DNA of 64,000 nucleotides from Robertmurraya dakarensis (GTDB lineage Bacteria > Bacillota > Bacilli > Bacillales > Cytobacillaceae): assembly GCF_900156875.1 (NCBI RefSeq), contig NZ_LT707409.1, positions 904,113-968,112 on the forward strand. Direction: 5' to 3'. Below, piece by piece: positions 51,831-61,106 of the stretch; position 1 is the first letter of the stretch, and every line of letters starts with the position of its first letter. A program made the translations under genes and the position numbers. Below the pieces are notes generated by a model. That model searched no databases, was not told the DNA's origin, and saw only the letters and a list, made by a program, of their open reading frames with translations.

Positions 51831-52727
51831 TTAAATCCCAGTAATCAACGGACAATCAGGATCGCTTGCCCATTCATTCATCGAGCCGTCATATACGGCT
51901 ACGTTTTTTTGCCCCAGCATATTTAGAAGAAGTGCATTCCAGGTAGCGGCAATTCCACCCCCGCAATAGGTAATCACTTTTTTAGCAGGATCCAATGCAC
52001 CTGTTTTTTCAAAAGTCTCTCGCAATTTAGATTCATCATACACTTGTCTAGTATTCGGGTCAGCATGACCTCCAAAGAAGACATTTACGCTGCTAGGGAT
52101 ATGACCTTTTCGTGGGTAAGTGTTTGTTTCACCTCGGAAATCTTCTGGTGATAAACTATTGATGAGAACTATATTTTCATTTTGCATGGCTTCTCTAACA
52201 TCATCTTTCGTTGCCAGCAATTCTGGACGGCGTTGGCCGGTAAAATTCCCCTTAGGATAATGGCCGGGCTCAGTTGTGATGGGACGTCCTTCATCATTCC
52301 ATTTTTGAAAGCCGCCTTCTAGTATAGAAATATCATCAAATCCTTCGTATCGCAGCTGCCACGCTAACCGTGAAGCCCACTGTGCTGCGACCACCGGACT
52401 GCCTACCAACGCCCCTTGATCGTAGATGACTACGTATGTTCCTTCTCCAACACCGAGTTCCTCCATTTTTTTGACAAATTGATCTCTTGGCGGCACGGTC
52501 ATGGGAAGAGAGGCTTCAGGATCGGATAATTCATTCATTAAATCCGCATACACTGCCCCTGGGATATGACCTTTATTATAGGCGTCTCTGCCAGACCACA
52601 TTCCGACCTGTTCTCCTTCTTTCTCAGGCATTTTCAAAAAGGTAGTGGCATCAATTATCCTTAAATTTGGATCTTCTAATCTAGCCGCTAGCCATTCTGT
52701 ATTCACAATCAATGGATGCTTACTCAT
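51831..52727 (-). CDS. Sulfurtransferase with two rhodanese domains (thiosulfate/3-mercaptopyruvate type)
   Basis: 298 aa. Two rhodanese-like halves are seen: an inactive N-terminal one (about 10-140; NTEWLAARLEDPNLRIIDAT and HIPGAVYADL) and a catalytic C-terminal one (165-295) with the persulfide loop TYCGGGIAATW (active-site Cys near 252). The enzyme transfers sulfur to cyanide or thiols. GGAGGG lies before ATG 52727, so the nine extra upstream residues are dropped. Monocistronic. Confidence 0.9.
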   Translation of the reverse strand: MSKHPLIVNTEWLAARLEDPNLRIIDATTFLKMPEKEGEQVGMWSGRDAYNKGHIPGAVYADLMNELSDPEASLPMTVPPRDQFVKKMEELGVGEGTYVVIYDQGALVGSPVVAAQWASRLAWQLRYEGFDDISILEGGFQKWNDEGRPITTEPGHYPKGNFTGQRRPELLATKDDVREAMQNENIVLINSLSPEDFRGETNTYPRKGHIPSSVNVFFGGHADPNTRQVYDESKLRETFEKTGALDPAKKVITYCGGGIAATWNALLLNMLGQKNVAVYDGSMNEWASDPDCPLITGI

Positions 52728-52799
52728 TTGTTCCCTCCGGTTAACCTTAATCAAAAACCTTCTAGATTAACCTTTCCAAAAAAAGAAAAACTATTAGGT

Positions 52800-52952
52800 C
52801 TTGAAGGTTTTTACCGCAGGTTTTCAACAGTGGCAGTAAATATGGCAGAAGAACCGGGGAAGGAGTCCCGGCTAATTGGGTACCCGGTCAACCAGGCATT
52901 ATACGGGACCCGAAGTACATTGGCAGAATTTGAGGCAGCTCACATCTATTAG
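52800..52952 (+). pseudogene. Decayed reading frame, possibly a peroxiredoxin end
   Basis: One frame reads RFLPQVFNSGSKYGRRTGEG then VPANWVPGQPGIIRDPKYIG, whose VPANWVPG recalls the C-terminal TPANWxPG of AhpC-type peroxiredoxins. Another frame is open to 52952. Neither has a plausible full gene around it, and a terminator follows at 53000. The identification is weak. It occupies the 314-bp gap right of the sulfurtransferase. Confidence 0.25.
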
Positions 52953-52999
52953 GTTAATAGGTAAAACACTAACTTTTATTAATGATTATGAAAAATAAT

Positions 53000-53039
53000 G
53001 ACAGGCGCCATCTGCTCAAGAAGGCTGCCTGTCCTTTTT
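53000..53039. terminator. Terminator hairpin GACAGGC / GCCTGTC
   Basis: 7-bp stem, 20-nt loop and CTTTTT tail on the plus strand; T-rich on the minus strand too, 3 nt from the end of the 72-aa gene. Confidence 0.65.
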
Positions 53040-53041
53040 AA

Positions 53042-53260
53042 CTAGGGGAGCATATAAACTTCGTAGTTTGGAAGATCGGATAAGTTGGTCTTAAGCAAAC
53101 GACCTTCTTGGACAAGCTCATCGATCGTCTGTTGAATGATTTCTGGGTTGGTTCCGTATAAATCAGCCATTTTCACGGTTGAAAGTGACATATACTTTGG
53201 TTGTTTTGTAGATGATGTAATCATTGATTCAACACTTTGAAACACTTGCTCTTTGTCCAT
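53042..53260 (-). CDS. Small winged-helix-like protein, 72 aa
   Basis: Begins MDKEQVFQSVESMITSSTKQ and continues MSLSTVKMADLYGTNPEIIQ then ELVQEGRLLKTNLSDLPNYE, a pattern of helix-turn-helix followed by a two-strand wing. GAGGAGGAG precedes ATG 53260. It is divergent from the formate module and may regulate it. No DNA-binding family was firmly recognised. Confidence 0.6.
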   Translation of the reverse strand: MDKEQVFQSVESMITSSTKQPKYMSLSTVKMADLYGTNPEIIQQTIDELVQEGRLLKTNLSDLPNYEVYMLP

Positions 53261-53393
53261 GGTACTCCTCCTCATTTCTTTGGTGATATTTTTCATAATC
53301 ACATCATTCTTTATACCTTGTGTTTTCGGTTATATGAATTATTTTTGATGTTTAAGAAATTCTATAAACATTACGAGAAAGGGAGGAGAATAC

Positions 53394-54227
53394 ATGGGGT
53401 TTCATCAACCACAGCGAATTGCTGAGTTAGCGGTTGAAGCCGGAGCTCGCAAGGCTTCATTGCCATTGGTAACGATGCTTATGCTTGGTTTTCTTGGCGG
53501 AGCTTTTATCGCAATGGGGTTTCTTCTTGATATAAGAATTGTGGCAGGGCTTCCGGCTGAATGGGGGACTTTTAATACTTTTTTAGGTGCAGCCGTGTTT
53601 CCGGTAGGTCTCATTTTACTTATTATTGCTGGCGGCGAACTCCTTACTGGGAATATGATGGCCGTGACCATTGCTTGGGCCTCACGTAAAACAACTACAT
53701 CTAAATTACTGAACAACTGGTTCTGGATTACAATTAGTAATTTTGCAGGCAGTATTTTTGTTGCTTACTTGTTTGGACATGTCATTGGATTAACAGAAAC
53801 CGAGCCATATTTATCAAGCACAATTGCCATGGCAGAAGGAAAGCTCAATGCTGGATTTTGGGCAAGCCTCATATCTGGGATTGGCTGTAATTGGATGGTT
53901 GGTCTTGCCGTATGGTTATCCTATGGTGCAGATGATATTGGCGGGAAAATTCTCGCGATTTGGTTTCCAATTATGGGATTTGTCGCGATAGGCTTTCAAC
54001 ACGTAGTTGCAAATATGTTTTTAATACCCGCAGCGATTTTTGCCGGCTATTTTAGCTGGGTTGACTATTTCGGAAACTTCATTGCTGTTTTCATTGGGAA
54101 TGTAATCGGGGGAGGTTTATTTGTTGCCTTTGCCTATTATATTGCGTATATCGGCAATGCGGAGCCTGTTGTGGAAAAAGGAAGTAATCTATTGCAAATA
54201 AAAAACAGACAAAAAGCAAGGAGGTAG
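53394..54227 (+). CDS. Formate/nitrite transporter family channel (FocA/YrhG-like)
   Basis: 277 aa with six helices and the family segments LGGAFIAMGFLLDIRIVAGL, GGELLTGNMMAVTIAWASRK and NWMVGLAVWLSYGADDIGGK. AGGGAGGAG precedes the ATG. Directly followed (3 bp) by formate dehydrogenase, so it most likely imports formate for it. First gene of the formate operon. Confidence 0.9.
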   Translation: MGFHQPQRIAELAVEAGARKASLPLVTMLMLGFLGGAFIAMGFLLDIRIVAGLPAEWGTFNTFLGAAVFPVGLILLIIAGGELLTGNMMAVTIAWASRKTTTSKLLNNWFWITISNFAGSIFVAYLFGHVIGLTETEPYLSSTIAMAEGKLNAGFWASLISGIGCNWMVGLAVWLSYGADDIGGKILAIWFPIMGFVAIGFQHVVANMFLIPAAIFAGYFSWVDYFGNFIAVFIGNVIGGGLFVAFAYYIAYIGNAEPVVEKGSNLLQIKNRQKARR

Positions 54228-54230
54228 AGC

Positions 54231-57212
54231 ATGCAGGAATCTACTTTTTCTATCCAAATCAATGACAAAGAATATTCTGCAAAAAAGGGCCAGACAATCC
54301 TAGAAGTTGCACAATCACAAGATTACTTTATTCCGAGCATCTGCTATCATCCAAATCTAGGTTCAATTCAAACTTGTGATACTTGTTTTGTGAATGTGGA
54401 AGGAGAAATGGTGCGTGCCTGTACAACCAAGGCAGAGCCAGATATGAAGGTTGACACGCTTTCAAGGCCAGTAAAGGATGCACAATATGAAGCGATGTCG
54501 AGAATTTTAAAAAATCATGAGCTGTATTGTACGGTTTGTGATAACAACAACGGTAACTGTGTCGTTCATAATACGGCGGAGTACTTGGAAGTAGAGCACC
54601 AAAAATACGAATTTGTACCGAAACCTTATCCGCCTGACAACTCGCACCCCTTTTACCGATACGAACCGGACCAGTGTATTTTATGCGGCCGCTGCGTAGA
54701 AGCCTGTCAAGATTTGCAGGTCAATGAAACGTTAACGATTGATTGGAAACGAGAAGCTCCTCGTGTCATTTGGGACAATGATGTTCCCATTGACGAATCG
54801 TCCTGCGTATCTTGTGGACATTGCGTGACTGTATGTCCTTGTAATGCGTTAATGGAGAAATCCATGCTTGGAGAAGCGGGCTACTTAACGGCTATCCCGC
54901 CAAAGATTCTTGAGCCGATGATCGATTTAACAAAAGAAGTAGAACCGGGTTATAAGGAAATTTTTGCGATATCTGAAGTAGAAGCAGCAATGAGAAAATC
55001 CCGCATCAAACGAACAAAGACCGTTTGTACTTATTGCGGGGTCGGATGCAGCTTTGAGGTTTGGACGAAGGATCGTGACATTTTAAAAATAGAACCGCAG
55101 GCCGAAGCTCCTGTAAACGGAATTTCAACTTGTGTAAAAGGCAAATGGGGGTGGGACTTCGTCAACAGCGAGGAACGTCTCACCAAGCCTTTAATCCGCA
55201 AGGGAGACGAATTTGTTGAGGCAACATGGGACGAAGCTTTAGGTTTAATTGCAACGAAACTGAGTGGTATTAAGGAAGAGCATGGACCCGATTCAATCGG
55301 TTATATTGCTTCTTCAAAATGTTCCAATGAAGAGAATTATATTTTTCAAAAGTTTGCACGTGCGATAATGGGAACGAATAATATCGATAACTGTTCGCGT
55401 TATTGTCAGTCACCTGCATCGGCTGGTTTAATGAGAACGGTCGGAATTGGGGCTGATTCGGGAACGATGCGTGATATTGAACAGACAGAATTAGTCATTG
55501 TCGTAGGGGCGAACCCGGCAGAGTCTCATCCAGTTTTAGCGACGCGTATTAAGCGGGCTCACAAACTGCATGGGCAAAAATTGATTGTTTCTGATATTCG
55601 TAAACATGAGCTTGCGGAACGTGCTGACCTTCATGTTCATCCTAAGCCAAGCACCGATATTGTATGGTTGAATGCGGTGGCAAAATACATATTCGATCAA
55701 GGCTGGGAAGACAAGGAGTTTTTACAAAATCGAGTAAACGATGTTGAGAAATATAAAGAATCCCTTGAGAAATATACGCTCGAGTACGCAGAAGAAATTA
55801 CTGGTTTATCCCGTAAAGAACTGATCCAGCTGGCTGAAATGATTCATGAAGCGAAATCAGTTTGTATTTTATGGGCGATGGGAATTACCCAGCATTTAGG
55901 AGGTACTGACGGAAGTACCGCGATAGCCAATCTCTTGCTTGTGACTGGAAACTTTGGACGTCCTGGTACGGGAGCATATCCTTTAAGAGGTCATAACAAT
56001 GTTCAAGGCGCATGCGACTTTGGAACAATGCCTGCTTGGTACCCAGGTTATGAGCCTGTTCAAAACAAAGAAGTACGTGAACGATATGAAAAAGCTTGGG
56101 GCGCTAGCTTGCCAGAGAAACCTGGCTTGAATAATCATCAGATGGTCGAGGCTATTGATAATGGAAAACTGAAAGCGCTGTACCTTTTCGGTGAGGATAT
56201 GGCGATTGTTGATTCCAACTCCAACCATGTGGAAGCATCGTTTGAAAAGCTAGAATTCTTTGTCGTTCAAGACGTCTTTTTCTCAAGAACAGCACAGTAT
56301 GCGGATGTTATTTTACCAGCTGCTCCAAGTCTTGAAAAAGAAGGAACCTTTACGAATACGGAACGCCGCATTCAGCGATTCCATAAGGTGCTTGAGCCGC
56401 TTGGGGATTCAAAGCCAGACTGGTTGATTTTTCAAGAAATCGCTAATCGTCTTGGTGCTAATTGGAATTATCAGCACCCAGGGGAAATCATGGCAGAAGC
56501 CGCTTCGTTGGCGACGGTGTTCCGAGGGGTAAGCTATGAACGTCTGGAAGACTGGGAAAGCTTGGTTTGGCCTGTTGATCAAGATGGTACGGATACTCCG
56601 CTTTTATATGAAGATCGTTTTTTCTTCCCTGATGGGAAAGCACGGTTATTCCCAGTGGAATGGACTCCGCCGTTTAACGCCGGGGAAGAGTATGACCTGC
56701 ATTTAAATAACGGAAGATTACTGGAGCATTTCCATGAAGGGAACTTGACGTATCGTTCAGAAGGATTAACGCATAAAGTACCGCATCCGTGGCTGGATGT
56801 TTCTGAAGAATTGGCGCAAGAGCGGGGCCTTGAAGACGGTTCACTGGTTCGCTTGGTATCCCCTTATGGCCAAGTCAAAGTCCGTGTGATCGTGACCGAT
56901 CGCGTTAAAGGAAATGAGATTTACTTAACAATGAATAGCAGTGAAGAATACGAAGCCGTTAACCGGTTAACAAGCAGTTATCATGATAAAATAACCCACA
57001 CTCCAAACTACAAAGAGATGGGTGTGAAAATGGAGATCCTTGAAGAAAAAGGTGAATCTCCTTTGCCAAAGGTTAATTACCGTTTTGGCAATCGGATTCC
57101 GCAGCTTAGTGTAAAAGTTGAAGATAAATGGGCGCGTCCTGATTTTACACCAATTCCAGAATTGTTTAGTGCAGAGGGGGAGGCATATGGCGAAGGCAAT
57201 CAGGCAAATTAG
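54231..57212 (+). CDS. Formate dehydrogenase, molybdopterin alpha subunit (FdhA/YrhE-YjgC type)
   Basis: 993-aa cytosolic enzyme oxidising formate to CO2. Order: [2Fe-2S] ferredoxin fold (1-80, SICYHPNLGSIQTCDTC), an NDH-G-type His/Cys cluster (YCTVCDNNNGNCVVHN), two [4Fe-4S] clusters (CILCGRCVEAC and CVSCGHCVTVCPCNA), the Mo-cofactor [4Fe-4S] motif (CTYCGVGCSFEVW), the molybdopterin core and the C-terminal dinucleotide-binding domain (from about 840). Cys (in NNIDNCSRYCQSPASAGL) rather than selenocysteine is at the metal-ligand position; no in-frame TGA is involved. AGGAGG precedes the ATG. Confidence 0.94.
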   Translation: MQESTFSIQINDKEYSAKKGQTILEVAQSQDYFIPSICYHPNLGSIQTCDTCFVNVEGEMVRACTTKAEPDMKVDTLSRPVKDAQYEAMSRILKNHELYCTVCDNNNGNCVVHNTAEYLEVEHQKYEFVPKPYPPDNSHPFYRYEPDQCILCGRCVEACQDLQVNETLTIDWKREAPRVIWDNDVPIDESSCVSCGHCVTVCPCNALMEKSMLGEAGYLTAIPPKILEPMIDLTKEVEPGYKEIFAISEVEAAMRKSRIKRTKTVCTYCGVGCSFEVWTKDRDILKIEPQAEAPVNGISTCVKGKWGWDFVNSEERLTKPLIRKGDEFVEATWDEALGLIATKLSGIKEEHGPDSIGYIASSKCSNEENYIFQKFARAIMGTNNIDNCSRYCQSPASAGLMRTVGIGADSGTMRDIEQTELVIVVGANPAESHPVLATRIKRAHKLHGQKLIVSDIRKHELAERADLHVHPKPSTDIVWLNAVAKYIFDQGWEDKEFLQNRVNDVEKYKESLEKYTLEYAEEITGLSRKELIQLAEMIHEAKSVCILWAMGITQHLGGTDGSTAIANLLLVTGNFGRPGTGAYPLRGHNNVQGACDFGTMPAWYPGYEPVQNKEVRERYEKAWGASLPEKPGLNNHQMVEAIDNGKLKALYLFGEDMAIVDSNSNHVEASFEKLEFFVVQDVFFSRTAQYADVILPAAPSLEKEGTFTNTERRIQRFHKVLEPLGDSKPDWLIFQEIANRLGANWNYQHPGEIMAEAASLATVFRGVSYERLEDWESLVWPVDQDGTDTPLLYEDRFFFPDGKARLFPVEWTPPFNAGEEYDLHLNNGRLLEHFHEGNLTYRSEGLTHKVPHPWLDVSEELAQERGLEDGSLVRLVSPYGQVKVRVIVTDRVKGNEIYLTMNSSEEYEAVNRLTSSYHDKITHTPNYKEMGVKMEILEEKGESPLPKVNYRFGNRIPQLSVKVEDKWARPDFTPIPELFSAEGEAYGEGNQAN

Positions 57213-57684
57213 TAAATCGGTTCCAAATCCCGTGACAGAACAGATGCAAGCTGTATCAGAACTATTGAATGCGATAACGGAGAATAAAGAAGTACTGCTC
57301 ACCACGATTGACATTTTAAAAGGACTGCATGAAATGGGGGTTTTAGACGCTGCCAAAGCAATGCTGGAGCAGCGTACAGATATTGGCGCAATCGCCATTC
57401 AGCAGATTAATCAGCCCGCCATGCATAATACGATCAAAAATGCTATGAATGCGTTTAAATTTTTAGGATCCATTGACCCGGATCAGCTTCAAGCGATTCT
57501 CAATGGAGTTAGTCAAGGATTCGACCGGTCTGCGGAAGTTTTAAAAAATGGTGAAAATCAAAGTTTATGGAAGTTAGGGACTAGCTTGCGTGACCCTGAT
57601 GTTAAAGCCTCCTTGTCTACGATGATGGAATTTTTACATGGAATGGGAGAAGCGTTCAATCAGGACCCGAAAAATGTTCATTAA
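57187..57684 (+). CDS. DUF1641 protein (YrhD/YjgD-like)
   Basis: 165 aa, helical, soluble. AKAIRQISKSVPNPVTEQMQ and the DUF1641 core (HNTIKNAMNAFKFLGSIDPD; LQAILNGVSQGFDRSAEVL). Always placed after formate dehydrogenase in bacilli (yrhE-yrhD, yjgC-yjgD). GGGGGAGGC precedes ATG 57187, and the gene overlaps the end of fdhA by 26 nt, showing translational coupling. Its role is unknown; assembly or subunit function is plausible. Confidence 0.87.
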   Translation: MAKAIRQISKSVPNPVTEQMQAVSELLNAITENKEVLLTTIDILKGLHEMGVLDAAKAMLEQRTDIGAIAIQQINQPAMHNTIKNAMNAFKFLGSIDPDQLQAILNGVSQGFDRSAEVLKNGENQSLWKLGTSLRDPDVKASLSTMMEFLHGMGEAFNQDPKNVH

Positions 57685-57698
57685 AGGGAGGTTGAAGG

Positions 57699-57911
57699 AT
57701 GGAAAAAGCCAAGTTGAAACTTGAGGGAGTAGAATCCCAGGATGATGCAGATAAAGTCCTTCATGCTTTACACGAAGTTTGGGGGATTCGAGAGGCAGAG
57801 GTCAATTTTAACAGTAAAGAAGCACTGTTCAGTTTTGATGAGAAGTCTGCCTCATTGCAGGATTTTGAACAAGCGGTGATTGATTCTGGTTTTCATGTGA
57901 CGAAGCAGTAG
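57699..57911 (+). CDS. HMA-fold protein without CxxC
   Basis: 70 aa with the beta-alpha-beta-beta-alpha-beta pattern of heavy-metal-associated proteins (AKLKLEGVESQDDADKVLHA ... VWGIREAEVNFNSKEALFSF ... AVIDSGFHVTKQ), but the metal-binding CxxC is replaced by ESQD. It therefore cannot bind copper like CopZ. GGGAGG precedes the ATG. Position inside the formate operon suggests a protein-protein or cofactor role. Confidence 0.7.
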   Translation: MEKAKLKLEGVESQDDADKVLHALHEVWGIREAEVNFNSKEALFSFDEKSASLQDFEQAVIDSGFHVTKQ

Positions 57912-57932
57912 GAGTGAAAGGAGGGAAAAAGG

Positions 57933-58076
57933 ATGAAGGTTTGTGAAGTTTGCGGAACAGAGGAAGAATGGAGTCAAAGTGAGAAGGACGAAACGAGAAT
58001 GGAAACAGGGTTGCTTCACGTTTGTGATACTTGTCAGCAAGACCGAAATTTTCATCCATTTGACCGTTTTGAATAA
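57933..58076 (+). CDS. 47-aa zinc-ribbon protein in the formate operon
   Basis: Reads MKVCEVCGTEEEWSQSEKDE ... GLLHVCDTCQQDRNFHPFDR. Two CxxC knuckles separated by about 25 residues form a treble-clef/zinc-ribbon fold. AAGGAGGG lies before the ATG. It ends 78 nt before fdhD. Too short to be picked by length filters, but the ribosome binding site, paired cysteines and operon position argue for a real gene. It could help metal or sulfur delivery to FdhA. Confidence 0.75.
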   Translation: MKVCEVCGTEEEWSQSEKDETRMETGLLHVCDTCQQDRNFHPFDRFE

Positions 58077-58154
58077 TGGGAAGGTTGGTGGGCGTACCAT
58101 TTATCAGAACTGCCCATCAACCGGCCACTTCTTTAATTTGAAGGAGAGATGGGT

Positions 58155-58958
58155 GTGAAACCAATACAGGTAAAACGGCAGACCTTGAGATTTACCAATG
58201 GCAATGCCGAACAAACCGAGGATCACATCGTAACCGAATACCCCGTAACGGTTAAATTGAATGGAAATGAACTTGTGACGATGGTCTGCACACCAGAATA
58301 CATCGAGGACTTAGTGATTGGCTTTTTAGCCTCTGAAGGGGTCATTCGGAGATATGAGGACATTCAAGATATATGGATTCAAGAAAAAGATGGATTTGTT
58401 CATGTCAAAACAGAGAAAGTGAATCCCTTTTATCAAAAAATACAAAGCAAAAGATACATTACCTCATGCTGCGGGATGAATAGACAAGGTTTTGTCTTTG
58501 CTAGTGATGCTTTGACGGCAAAGAAAGTAAATGGAGTTCAGGTAAAGCTCTCAGTGGACGATACCTTTCGCTTGATGAATGATTTGCAGAACGCTGCGAC
58601 TGTATTTCAACAAACCGGCGGCGTCCACAATGCGGCACTATGTGATGTGAACGGGATGATCCTATCAAGAATGGACATTGGCCGGCATAATGCTTTAGAT
58701 AAAATTTATGGCTACTGCTTAAAAAATCAACTGTCAATATCTGATAAAATCATTGCATTCAGCGGTAGGATTTCCTCTGAGATCTTAATAAAAGTAGCAA
58801 AAATCGGGTGTGAGATTGTTCTTTCAAAATCAGCCCCAACCGAACTAGCACTGGAACTAGCAGAACAATTAGGCATCACCACCATCGGCTTTGTTCGCAA
58901 CCGCTCCTTGAATGTATATACCTATCCCGACCGAATCTTAAATGCGTCAAATCTTTAA
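58155..58958 (+). CDS. fdhD: Formate dehydrogenase accessory sulfurtransferase FdhD
   Basis: 267 aa. FdhD moves sulfur from a cysteine desulfurase to the molybdenum cofactor of formate dehydrogenase. YITSCCGM carries the conserved cysteines near 105, and GVHNAALCDVNG and DIGRHNALDKIYGYCL are signature segments. GTG 58155 lies 8 nt after AAGGAG; ATG 58149 is too close to it. It completes the formate module. Confidence 0.92.
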   Translation: MKPIQVKRQTLRFTNGNAEQTEDHIVTEYPVTVKLNGNELVTMVCTPEYIEDLVIGFLASEGVIRRYEDIQDIWIQEKDGFVHVKTEKVNPFYQKIQSKRYITSCCGMNRQGFVFASDALTAKKVNGVQVKLSVDDTFRLMNDLQNAATVFQQTGGVHNAALCDVNGMILSRMDIGRHNALDKIYGYCLKNQLSISDKIIAFSGRISSEILIKVAKIGCEIVLSKSAPTELALELAEQLGITTIGFVRNRSLNVYTYPDRILNASNL

Positions 58959-58962
58959 AGAG

Positions 58963-59009
58963 GTGACAGGCTCTTCTAGAAAAACTAGGCAGGGCCTGTT
59001 ACTATTTTG
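58963..59009. terminator. Terminator between fdhD and adeC
   Basis: GTGACAGGC / GCCTGTTAC (one G-T pair), 22-nt loop and TATTTT tail, between convergent genes. Confidence 0.7.
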
Positions 59010-59013
59010 TCTT

Positions 59014-60777
59014 TTATGACTGGACGTTTGGATTTTGGGGGTTTTGATTACAGCTTACTGGCAAGTGATGAAACTTACCGACGTGAAACAACCCTTGAAC
59101 AGTGAGTTTCAATTCCGGAATAACGGGTAATGCCAAAAAGGATAAAGTGAGAAAGGGATTAAACTCAGATGTCACTCCCAGTTTCTTTAAAGCGTCATTT
59201 ACGTTTGTCAGTTTTTCATTGACTTCGGTGTGGGACAAAGGGGACATAAGGCCGCTAATCGGTAACTCTAGTGAAGCTAAAATCGCTCCATTTTTTACGA
59301 CGATTAAACCACCCTGCATCTTTTTTAATTGTGTTGATGCCAAAAGAATATCATCATCGTTTTCTCCACAGACTATCAGATTATGTGAATCATGCGAAAC
59401 CGTCGAAGCAATCGCACCAGCCTTTAAACCAAGACCCTTGACAATCCCAAGGCCGATTTTACCTGTCAGACGATGTCTCTCAATCAAAGCAATTTTCATT
59501 AAATCTAAGGTCGGAGATGTTTGAAAATGCCCTTGTAAATTTGCTGGGACTTGAACAATTTGATGCCGGGTCATTAGACTGTTTGGAATCACCTCTATCA
59601 CGTTCGCGTACTCTCCAGCAAGGGGAATGGTTAAATCTTCACGACAGATGTCGTTAAAAACAACTGTTTTTGACAGATCTGCTTTTTTAGCTGGATTTGG
59701 TTTTAGTATTTTCTTGAAAATGCCATCACTTACGACTTCTTCTCCATTTTTTATCACCTGTTTAATCTTCATTTCTTTTAAATTTTCTACTATGAGCAAG
59801 TCAGCCTTGTACCCTGGTACAATTGCACCGCGATCCCCTAATCCGAAACACTCTGCTGCATTAAGTGTTGCCATTTGAATGGCTGTGATGGGGTCGATCC
59901 CGGAAGAAATCGCCAATTTCACATTATGATCAATGCTTCCTTCCATGAGAAGGTCATCTAAATGTTTATCGTCCGTGACGAATAGGCAGCGACGGGAATT
60001 CATGTTATTGACAACTCCAATGATGTTTTTTAAATCCTTTGCTACTGTTCCTTCACGAATCATGACATACATTCCTTTTTGAAGTCGTTCTTTTGCTTCT
60101 TGGGCCGTTGTGCATTCATGATCGGTTCGGATTCCTGCCGCCATATAGACGTTCAAGTCATTTGCAGTTAATCCAGCACCGTGGCCATCGATTTTTTTTC
60201 CAAGTGAAGAAGCTTTGCGCAATTTCTTTAGGATTTCTACTTCTCCACCATGAACTGCCGGGAAATTCATCACTTCTGCAAGTCCAAGGACTCTAGGATG
60301 ATGGAAGAATGGCAGTAAATCCTCCATTAAGAGCTTAGCTCCAGCAAATTCAAATTTAGTCGCTGGAACACAAGAGGGGAGCATCACGAACAAGTCAAAT
60401 GGGAGGTCTTCGGATTGATCAAGCATATACTGAATGCCTTGAATTCCAGAAACGTTTGCGATTTCGTGGGGGTCCGAGATGGCGGTTGTGACACCATGCA
60501 TAAGAAGAACCTTAGCAAACTCTTGGGGTGTGACCATGGATGATTCCACATGGACATGACCATCAATCAGTCCAGGGGAAATGTAGGAACCTTTGGCATC
60601 AATAATTCGATGTCCTTCAAAACTTCCAATTCCAGCAATATACCCATCGACAATGGCAACATCTTCTTTTATTATTTCTCCATTGAATACATCAACTATA
60701 TTCCCGTTTCTGATCACGGTATCAGCAAGTTCTCTTCCCGATGCAACGGCAACCCTGCGCGATAAACTATCTTCCAT
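59014..60777 (-). CDS. adeC: Adenine deaminase
   Basis: 587-aa amidohydrolase that converts adenine to hypoxanthine and ammonia in purine salvage (B. subtilis AdeC 577 aa). Metal-binding GLIDGHVHVESSM, ISDPHEIANVSG, DGHGAGLTANDLNVYMAAGI, TDHECTTAQEA and FVTDDKHLDDL are all present. AAGGAGTGATGG precedes the ATG. Monocistronic on the minus strand. No purine riboswitch was seen in the gap upstream. Confidence 0.94.
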   Translation of the reverse strand: MEDSLSRRVAVASGRELADTVIRNGNIVDVFNGEIIKEDVAIVDGYIAGIGSFEGHRIIDAKGSYISPGLIDGHVHVESSMVTPQEFAKVLLMHGVTTAISDPHEIANVSGIQGIQYMLDQSEDLPFDLFVMLPSCVPATKFEFAGAKLLMEDLLPFFHHPRVLGLAEVMNFPAVHGGEVEILKKLRKASSLGKKIDGHGAGLTANDLNVYMAAGIRTDHECTTAQEAKERLQKGMYVMIREGTVAKDLKNIIGVVNNMNSRRCLFVTDDKHLDDLLMEGSIDHNVKLAISSGIDPITAIQMATLNAAECFGLGDRGAIVPGYKADLLIVENLKEMKIKQVIKNGEEVVSDGIFKKILKPNPAKKADLSKTVVFNDICREDLTIPLAGEYANVIEVIPNSLMTRHQIVQVPANLQGHFQTSPTLDLMKIALIERHRLTGKIGLGIVKGLGLKAGAIASTVSHDSHNLIVCGENDDDILLASTQLKKMQGGLIVVKNGAILASLELPISGLMSPLSHTEVNEKLTNVNDALKKLGVTSEFNPFLTLSFLALPVIPELKLTVQGLFHVGKFHHLPVSCNQNPQNPNVQS

Positions 60778-60908
60778 GAACCATCACTCCTTATCAGAAT
60801 TAATAGGGTACATACCGCTGACAAGCCTCCTGAATGACTTCACCTCAACATAAGCGGCAGGATCTTTTATATTTTATTTACCAAAGCAATTTAAAATGTT
60901 CATTTTAG

Positions 60909-60958
60909 GAAGTTCGCAGGGACGCCCCGAATTTTCTTGTTTCACATTATGTTCCACA
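60909..60958. repeat. Interspersed repeat, copy 2 (REP-like)
   Basis: GCAGGGACGCCCCG, then TTTTCTTGTTTCACATTATG and TTCCAC. Matches 9353-9398 closely. It sits in the 329-bp gap between adeC and the 157-aa gene, which otherwise holds only AT-rich sequence and presumably both promoters. Confidence 0.6.
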
Positions 60959-61106
60959 AAGTGTCAATTGATATGAATTTACCATTTAGATTGAATTTTG
61001 TTAGAGACTAATTAAAATTACTAGGAAAACAACAAGGAGTGATAGAATAATATAATAAGAACAATAAGCTTAAATCATTTGCATTAGTCAATAAGGGGGT
61101 TACGCA

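Noticed and set aside
60778-61106. Purine riboswitch for adeC
   Set aside because: No conserved purine-aptamer core sequence found on the minus strand upstream of the start.
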